DNA from: a bacterium
GTDB taxonomy: Bacteria > Patescibacteriota > Saccharimonadia > Saccharimonadales > Saccharimonadaceae
Assembly: GCA_030428585.1 (NCBI GenBank)
Contig: JAUIDL010000005.1
Coordinates: 1 to 20,757 of the forward strand
DNA length: 20,757 nucleotides
Reading direction: 5' to 3'
Below, one piece after another: positions 15,858-20,757 of the stretch (positions within the stretch are counted from its first letter, which is position 1; the number at the start of each line of letters is the position of its first letter). The notes beneath the pieces were generated by a model. It searched no databases, was not told where the DNA came from, and saw only the letters and a list, made by a program, of their open reading frames with translations. The translations under genes and the position numbers were made by a program.

Positions 15858-16568
15858 ATGACAGAGCGCCAACGACAGATACTTGCCGCCATCATCGAAC
15901 AACATGCGGAAATCGCCGCGCCCGTGGGAAGTGTGATGCTTGCCAAATTGTTTGGTGTGTCCAGTGCGACGATTCGGAGTGAAATGGCGCGGCTCGAAGA
16001 AATGGGCTTTATCGAACAACCGCACACCAGTGCTGGGCGTATCCCAACTGATGCTGGCTATCGCTACTACGTCAATTCGTTGAACGAAACGCAGCCGATG
16101 CAGCCACTAATGCTAGAGGATCGCAGTGCGAGAGCGATTCAGGCGCGAGTACAGAACTATTCCGATCGAGCTGACCGCGCGATTCGAAGTGCCGTCGATA
16201 GTCTGGTTGAATTAACCCAGAATCTGGGCATTGCCACGATTGGCGACGAATTATATATGAGTGGCATTGGAAACCTCTTTTCCCAACCGGAATTTGCCCA
16301 AGGCAACCACGTGCAATCGGTAGCTCGGCTTCTCGACGAGCTCGAGCCATGGTTGCGTGAGGCGAAGCCGAATGAGCCACTGAACGTCTATATTGGTTCA
16401 GAGAACCCGATTGGTAAAGCCAGCGGTGCAACCCTGATTATTAGCCGGTTCCGTTCGCCATATAGCGACAATAGCTATATTGGGGTGCTGGGTCCAACTC
16501 GGCAGAGTTATGCCAAAGTAATGCGCTTAGTCCGTCACGCAGGCGCCATGCTGGAAGAAATGTTATAA
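15858..16568 (+). CDS. hrcA: Heat-inducible transcription repressor HrcA, short form
   Basis: 236 residues. The N-terminal winged helix is clear: TERQRQILAAIIEQH, APVGSVMLAKLFGVSSATIRS, EMARLEEMGFIEQPHTSAGRIPT (about 2-66), followed by DAGYRYYVNSL. The C-terminal part (SRFRSPYSDNSYIGVLGPTRQSYAKVM) is the conserved end of the family. HrcA usually has about 340 residues, so roughly 100 residues of the middle dimerisation region are missing; the ends are intact, so this is a reduced form rather than a truncation. It represses genes with CIRCE operators and is seen upstream of both hrcA and dnaK here. The -10 box ends 6 nt before the ATG and no SD is present, so the mRNA is probably leaderless. 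Confidence 0.95.
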   Translation: MTERQRQILAAIIEQHAEIAAPVGSVMLAKLFGVSSATIRSEMARLEEMGFIEQPHTSAGRIPTDAGYRYYVNSLNETQPMQPLMLEDRSARAIQARVQNYSDRADRAIRSAVDSLVELTQNLGIATIGDELYMSGIGNLFSQPEFAQGNHVQSVARLLDELEPWLREAKPNEPLNVYIGSENPIGKASGATLIISRFRSPYSDNSYIGVLGPTRQSYAKVMRLVRHAGAMLEEML

Positions 16569-16580
16569 GGAGAAGCCAGA

Positions 16581-17057
16581 GTGCCAAAGAATACGCAAAA
16601 AACTGATGATACAACCGAATTCGAGCAACAACTCGGGGAATTAACCGCCGACTTACAACGAACGCGCGCTGATTTCGAAAACTACCGCAAACGTGCTGAA
16701 GCTGAAAAAGTCGCCGCCCGAACGAATGGGCAGGCGAGTGCCGTTTTAAAGCTGTTGCCTGTCATTGACAACATCGAGCGGGCGATTGTCTATGCACCCG
16801 AAGATTTACAGGATAATGAATGGGTCAAGGGAGTCACAGGACTGGTTAAACATCTTGAGAAATCGCTCGAAAGCTTGAATGTCCAGCGCATTGTCGCAAA
16901 ACCAGGAACTGAGTTTAATCCAGAGTTACACGAAGCAATTCAGTACGAAGAAGATGGTACGGGTGATAAAGAAGTCATTGCCGAGGAACTCCAAGCCGGC
17001 TATACCTTGAACGGTCAAGTGATTCGCCACGCGATGGTGAAAGTCACTCGACAATAG
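16581..17057 (+). CDS. grpE: Nucleotide exchange factor GrpE
   Basis: 158 residues, somewhat short of the usual 180-200 because the acidic N-terminus is brief. It has the long coiled coil (LGELTADLQRTRADFENYRKRAEAEK), LLPVIDNIERAI, then the beta domain GTEFNPELHEAIQYE and the end LQAGYTLNGQVIRHAMVKV, all typical. GrpE releases ADP from DnaK. The start is GTG 16581, with AAGGAG at 16567-16572, 8 nt upstream and overlapping the hrcA stop; only 12 nt separate the genes, so they form an operon under CIRCE control. A strong terminator follows. Confidence 0.96.
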   Translation: MPKNTQKTDDTTEFEQQLGELTADLQRTRADFENYRKRAEAEKVAARTNGQASAVLKLLPVIDNIERAIVYAPEDLQDNEWVKGVTGLVKHLEKSLESLNVQRIVAKPGTEFNPELHEAIQYEEDGTGDKEVIAEELQAGYTLNGQVIRHAMVKVTRQ

Positions 17058-17066
17058 CTGAACGAA

Positions 17067-17095
17067 AACACCCTGAATCGAATCAGGGTGTTTTT
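17067..17095 (+). terminator. Intrinsic terminator after grpE
   Basis: AACACCCTGA (17067-17076), a 6-nt loop, TCAGGGTGTT (17083-17092), then a T run to 17095. The stem is perfect over 10 pairs. On the minus strand it is followed by TTTTCG, so it may also stop transcription of the convergent 173-aa gene. Confidence 0.9.
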
Positions 17096-17141
17096 GATTG
17101 TGCGAAAGAACCAGAGAGAAAGCCCCTGACCCTTTCGTCAC

Positions 17142-17663
17142 CTAGTGGTGAGAGTGCTGGGGGTAGGGATGGGCGATGTCGAATTCGCTGACGATGACCT
17201 CGTAGATCAAGATGTCAGACAGGCCGTACTCGCCGTTGAACGGGTCGCCAACAGTGTACTTGTTGTGTTCCTGTTGGGCGGCGATCAATGCATCCTTGGC
17301 AGGACCGAAGTACTTGGTCGTCATAGCGGACAGCTCGAGGTGAGACTTCAGGACGATAACATCGTCTGGCTCGTACCCCAACGAGACCATTCGCTCGATG
17401 TGCTGAACCTGCTCGACAATCGACTCGTGTGTCGTGCCATGCTTTGCCTGTTCAGTATTCATGCTCTTGAGGGGCATGATAACCAGTAGGTACTTGCGAT
17501 TCGGACGCGGTCCGAACAAGCGAACCTGCCAATGCTTACCGCGGCCATGCTTCCGGAAGACCATGTCCAAATCACGGAACATGGCTCGACAGATTTCTTT
17601 GGCGGGATCAGGAAGGGCTTCGAAGGCGGTTTTGCCTTCGGGTCTTTCGAGTTTGTAGTCCAT
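17142..17663 (-). CDS. Uncharacterised 173-aa protein between grpE and dnaK
   Basis: I do not recognise a family. The protein is soluble, without signal peptide or membrane segment and without cysteine. It begins MDYKLERPEGKTAFEALPDP, has a basic patch (FRKHGRGKHWQVRLFGPRPNRK, about 36-57), a beta-like LLVIMPLKSM, an acidic and helical middle, and ends in a histidine-rich tail HPYPQHSHH that could bind metal. AGAGGAAG about 4 nt upstream of ATG 17663 is a good SD. A TATAAT box at 17744-17739 with TTGCTT 16 nt upstream gives a leader of about 68 nt. It is read against grpE and dnaK and splits the heat-shock genes; a tie to stress is possible only by position. Confidence 0.7.
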   Translation of the reverse strand: MDYKLERPEGKTAFEALPDPAKEICRAMFRDLDMVFRKHGRGKHWQVRLFGPRPNRKYLLVIMPLKSMNTEQAKHGTTHESIVEQVQHIERMVSLGYEPDDVIVLKSHLELSAMTTKYFGPAKDALIAAQQEHNKYTVGDPFNGEYGLSDILIYEVIVSEFDIAHPYPQHSHH

Positions 17664-17738
17664 CGGACTTCCTCTCTGGATAGGGTGCCATTGCTGACAC
17701 GATGCAATTTACACTGTTACCAGCTAAATCTGAACAGT

Positions 17739-17766
17739 ATTATACATAAAAAGCTGGAAAAAGCAA
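17739..17766 (-). promoter_or_regulatory. Promoter of the 173-aa gene
   Basis: On the minus strand, TTGCTT (17766-17761), 16 nt, then a consensus TATAAT (17744-17739). It is divergent from the dnaK promoter; the CIRCE element at 17794 lies 28 nt upstream of its -35. Confidence 0.5.
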
Positions 17767-17793
17767 TACCCTCACAGGGGTGAAGAAAGTACA

Positions 17794-17820
17794 TTAGCAC
17801 TCTTGACATGAGAGTGCTAA
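17794..17820. promoter_or_regulatory. CIRCE operator of dnaK
   Basis: TTAGCACTC, 9 nt, GAGTGCTAA: an exact match to the CIRCE consensus. TTGACA (17803-17808) in the spacer is the -35 and TACAAT (17827-17832) the -10, with 18-nt spacing. The same layout, -35 inside the CIRCE spacer, occurs at hrcA. Transcription from here gives a leader of about 80 nt before dnaK. Confidence 0.97.
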
Positions 17821-17921
17821 TTTTTATACAATAAGGGTAGCTAGCAGTCGCATAGCTCGATTGCTAAGTATTACAATAATGAACAACTTATCTCAACTAA
17901 TAACAAAGGAGTAGAGAGAAT

Positions 17922-19811
17922 ATGGGTAAAATCATCGGAATCGACCTCGGGACAACCAACAGCGCTGTTGCGTACATGGTAGCGGGCAAACCAGAGGTTA
18001 TTGCCAATGCCGAAGGAAATCGCACCACGCCGAGTGTCGTCGCGATTAACAAATCCGGCGAACGTTTGGTTGGCCAGGTCGCCCAGCGTCAACGGGTCAC
18101 GAACGCGAAAAACACTATCTATGGTGTCAAACGACTGATTGGTCGTAAGTTTACTGACAAGGAAGTCCAAAAAGACCTCGACATTATGCCATACGAAATC
18201 GTCAAAAAGGGCGCTGGTGTTGCGGTAAAGATGGGCGACAAGGATTACTCACCGGAAGAAGTTTCGGCCATGATCTTGTCAAAAATTAAATCTGACGCAG
18301 AAGCTTTCTTGGGCGAAAAAGTCACCGAAGCCGTTATTACGGTTCCTGCGTACTTCGATGACTCGCAGCGACAAGCAACCAAAGATGCCGGTAAAATCGC
18401 TGGTCTCGAAGTCAAACGTATTATTAACGAGCCAACCGCGGCAGCACTCGCCTACGGTCTTGATAAAAAGGCTGAAGAAAAAATTGCTGTCTTCGACCTT
18501 GGTGGTGGTACCTTCGACGTCTCGGTTCTTGAGCTTGGTGATGGTGTCTTTGAAGTAAAAAGTACCAATGGTGACACTCACCTTGGTGGTGAAGACTTTG
18601 ACAACCGCATCGTTAACCTTTTCCTTGAAGAATTTAAGAAAGAATCAGGCATTGATCTAAAGGGTGACAACGCCGCGATGCAACGTCTGAAAGACGAGGC
18701 AGAAAAAGCGAAGAAAGAGCTCTCGACCACGACTGAAGTTGAAATTAATCTGCCATTCTTGACTGCTTATGCTGATGGTCCAAAACACTTTGAATACAAG
18801 CTGACCCGCGCCAAATTGGAAGAGACGGTGAAAGACTTGATCGATCGATTGGCTGACCCAGTGGAAAAGGCGTTGAAGGACGCAAGCCTGAAGGCCAGCG
18901 AAATCAACGAGATTGTGTTGGTTGGTGGTATGACTCGTATGCCAGCCGTCGTTGAAAAGGTCAAGAAAATCTTTGGTAAAGATCCAATGCAGGGCGTGAA
19001 CCCAGACGAAGTTGTTGCTATCGGTGCAGCGATTCAGGGTGGTGTTCTGCAGGGTGATGTCAAGGACGTACTGCTCCTTGACGTAACGCCACTGAGCCTT
19101 GGTATTGAAACCATGGGTGGCGTGACAACCAAGTTGATCGAGCGCAACACAACCGTGCCAACCAGCAAGAGCGAAGTTTTCTCAACCGCCGCTGATAACC
19201 AGCCACAAGTGGAAATCCACGTCCTGCAAGGTGAACGCGAGATGGCTCCTGATAACAAATCGCTTGGTCGCTTTATCCTTGATGGTATCGCACCTGCGCC
19301 ACGTGGTATGCCACAGATCGAAGTCACTTTTAACATCGACGCAAACGGTATTTTGAACGTGACCGCTAAAGACAAGGGAACGGGCAAAGAGCAGTCGATT
19401 ACCATTCAAAACAGTGGTAACTTGTCAAAAGATGACATCGAAAAAGCTGCCAAAGAAGCCGAAGAGCACGCAGACGAAGACAAGAAAAAGCGTGAATCAG
19501 TTGAAGCTCGCAACACTCTTGAAAACGCCATTTACCAAGCCGAAAAAATGCCTGACGAATTCAAAGACAAGATCTCTGATGACGATAAAAAGGTGATTGC
19601 CGACGCGGTTGAAGAAGCCAAAAAGCACAAAGATGCCGCTGATAAGGAAGAGCTGGAAGCAGCCGTTAAGGCCCTGAATGATGCAATCATGCCAATCGGT
19701 GCCAAGATGTACGAAGCTGCGGCCAAGGAAGACGCGCCAGCAGAAGACGGCGAAGCGAAAGCTGACGAACCAGTCGAAGGCGAAGTTGTCGACGAAAAAG
19801 AGAAAAAGTAG
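17922..19811 (+). CDS. dnaK: Chaperone protein DnaK (Hsp70)
   Basis: 629 residues. The ATPase domain is complete: [43 protein letters not shown] (ITVPAYF here), [27 protein letters not shown] and [11 protein letters not shown]; the substrate domain has [14 protein letters not shown] and [13 protein letters not shown]; a charged lid ends in an acidic, lysine-tailed stretch. DnaK binds unfolded segments and works with GrpE and DnaJ. AAAGGAG lies 10 nt before ATG 17922. It has its own CIRCE promoter and is separated from hrcA-grpE by an opposing gene. dnaJ does not follow; the next gene is on the other strand. Confidence 0.98.
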   Translation: MGKIIGIDLGTTNSAVAYMVAGKPEVIANAEGNRTTPSVVAINKSGERLVGQVAQRQRVTNAKNTIYGVKRLIGRKFTDKEVQKDLDIMPYEIVKKGAGVAVKMGDKDYSPEEVSAMILSKIKSDAEAFLGEKVTEAVITVPAYFDDSQRQATKDAGKIAGLEVKRIINEPTAAALAYGLDKKAEEKIAVFDLGGGTFDVSVLELGDGVFEVKSTNGDTHLGGEDFDNRIVNLFLEEFKKESGIDLKGDNAAMQRLKDEAEKAKKELSTTTEVEINLPFLTAYADGPKHFEYKLTRAKLEETVKDLIDRLADPVEKALKDASLKASEINEIVLVGGMTRMPAVVEKVKKIFGKDPMQGVNPDEVVAIGAAIQGGVLQGDVKDVLLLDVTPLSLGIETMGGVTTKLIERNTTVPTSKSEVFSTAADNQPQVEIHVLQGEREMAPDNKSLGRFILDGIAPAPRGMPQIEVTFNIDANGILNVTAKDKGTGKEQSITIQNSGNLSKDDIEKAAKEAEEHADEDKKKRESVEARNTLENAIYQAEKMPDEFKDKISDDDKKVIADAVEEAKKHKDAADKEELEAAVKALNDAIMPIGAKMYEAAAKEDAPAEDGEAKADEPVEGEVVDEKEKK

Positions 19812-19829
19812 TCGACACTCTGCGATCAG

Positions 19830-19857
19830 AACAGCCCCAGTTTCGGGGCTGTTTTTT
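19830..19857 (+). terminator. Intrinsic terminator after dnaK
   Basis: AACAGCCCC (19830-19838), loop AGTTTC, GGGGCTGTT (19845-19853), then T to 19857. The stop codon of the convergent gene overlaps its T tail. Confidence 0.92.
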
Positions 19858-20757
19858 ATGCTTTTGGTTTCGGTAACGCCAAAAACAACCCCACCCACAC
19901 CATGCCTGGGTCAGATCGGTAAAAAGGCGCTGTGTACCAAGTGCCGTCGTGGTTGATTAGTTCCGGGTACGTCCCGTATTTCTCAATCAACTCTGCCAAC
20001 CGGTTGTACTGCTTGGCGTATTCCGGTGCTTTATACTTCTTTAACAGTTGTAGGTAAAATGTGCCCATCCAGGTCCAGACGGTCGAGCCAGTGTAATTCG
20101 GCATGATCTTCGGCCCCATACCCAGGCGGTGGTGAAATAATTCGTCGTGCTCGCCGTGCTGCATTGGATACGGGCGATTGAGCTTCTTTTTCTCGATATA
20201 ATCAAAAGTCGCACGGGCCATATCGGCATCGTCAATCAACCCGACGAAGAACGGCATCAAGGCGCATTCCGAACTAAAGGTATTGTTCTCGCTGTCAGCT
20301 CGGAAAAACGTGCCGTTCCAGTAGTAATCCAAGAGCACGCGGCGGTAGGTCTCGGCCGGGAATAAAAAGGCGTTAAGGCCCAGAATCTGAGCACACTCTG
20401 ACATGCGGCCAATCATCGCCAGACTATAGGCACTCTTGTTGTAATTGACGGCGTCACGCAGCTCGGCGTAGCGGACTGGTTTGATCATACCGTTTTGGCG
20501 GTCAATAAATTTTTTGCTGTAGTGGCGCAGGCGTGTCTGCAAAAACTCGTGCTCGGATTTGTTCAGTTCGTAGCCGCTGACCACTAATGAATGGAGCAGC
20601 CACGGCAAGGCATCGATACTTTTCTTGGCTGGTGCATTAAAGGTGTTGCCGGCTCGGTCAATACACAGCGTGACGGTTCCGGCGCGGCGGTAATTGTGCA
20701 TTGCCCATTTTAGCGTTTGTAAGACGCGGTCACGGTGACCGATTTTGACGTAGGCAG
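19856..20757 (-). CDS. Probable six-hairpin glycosidase-like protein (5' partial)
   Basis: The frame is open to the right edge; about 300 C-terminal residues are visible, and the in-frame codons before ATG 20701 (AYVKIGHRDRVLQTLKWA) show that this ATG is internal. Repeated helix pairs rich in Trp, Tyr and acidic residues are seen: NAPAKKSIDALPWLLHSL, VNYNKSAYSLAMIG, YYWNGTFFRADSE, FSSECALMPFFVGL, TGSTVWTWMGTFYLQLLKK, SDPGMVWVGLFLAL. This pattern fits the (alpha/alpha)6 toroid of glucoamylase- or debranching-type glycosidases. The exact family and substrate are not determined, and catalytic acids cannot be assigned with certainty. It converges on dnaK and shares its terminator region. Confidence 0.55.
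   Translation of the reverse strand, partial: AYVKIGHRDRVLQTLKWAMHNYRRAGTVTLCIDRAGNTFNAPAKKSIDALPWLLHSLVVSGYELNKSEHEFLQTRLRHYSKKFIDRQNGMIKPVRYAELRDAVNYNKSAYSLAMIGRMSECAQILGLNAFLFPAETYRRVLLDYYWNGTFFRADSENNTFSSECALMPFFVGLIDDADMARATFDYIEKKKLNRPYPMQHGEHDELFHHRLGMGPKIMPNYTGSTVWTWMGTFYLQLLKKYKAPEYAKQYNRLAELIEKYGTYPELINHDGTWYTAPFYRSDPGMVWVGLFLALPKPKA

Noticed and set aside
17150..17160. GAGAGTGCTGG as a CIRCE half site
   Set aside because: No TTAGCACTC partner at 9 nt; it lies inside the coding end of the 173-aa gene.

Overview
The window joins two DNA segments of different character. Positions 1 to about 4916 are GC-rich and use codons like an actinobacterium. From about 4917 to the right end, GC is lower and closely packed housekeeping genes look like those of a Patescibacteria (CPR) genome, with Saccharibacteria the most plausible lineage. 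The lineage call is an inference from the short HrcA and TilS, the pilin style and the gene packing; no 16S gene is present. Saccharibacteria live on actinobacteria, so the GC-rich segment could be DNA acquired from a host or co-resident. An assembly chimera cannot be excluded from sequence alone.

Left segment. On the minus strand is the motor part of a type I restriction HsdR subunit, cut by the window edge. Its nuclease domain is missing and replaced in frame by a ribbon-helix-helix-like domain; a good promoter and a palindrome lie upstream. On the plus strand follow a type IV prepilin fused to a six-repeat NHL beta-propeller, and a large serine recombinase that lacks its catalytic N-terminus. 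The recombinase frame continues across the composition break and antisense through a tRNA-Pro(UGG) gene.

Right segment. In order: tRNA-Pro (-), a polytopic glycosyltransferase (+), an OpgC-type acyltransferase (-), bcp-tilS-ftsH-murJ-lepA (+), a disrupted prepilin/BspA-like repeat gene (+), an adenylate-kinase-like gene (-), hrcA-grpE (+), an unrecognised 173-aa protein (-), dnaK (+), and the 3' part of a probable six-hairpin glycosidase (-). HrcA/CIRCE control of heat shock is explicit, with CIRCE elements upstream of hrcA and dnaK.

The points most worth a second look are: (1) the RHH-HsdR motor fusion; (2) two modular prepilins that share an N-terminal helix and a YC...GxC core but carry different display domains (NHL propeller, BspA-like repeats), one of them broken by deletion and frameshift; (3) four genes starting 6-7 nt after a -10 box, which implies leaderless mRNAs, with a fifth nearly so; (4) no TGA stop in any of 13 intact genes of the right segment; (5) the recombinase/tRNA junction.
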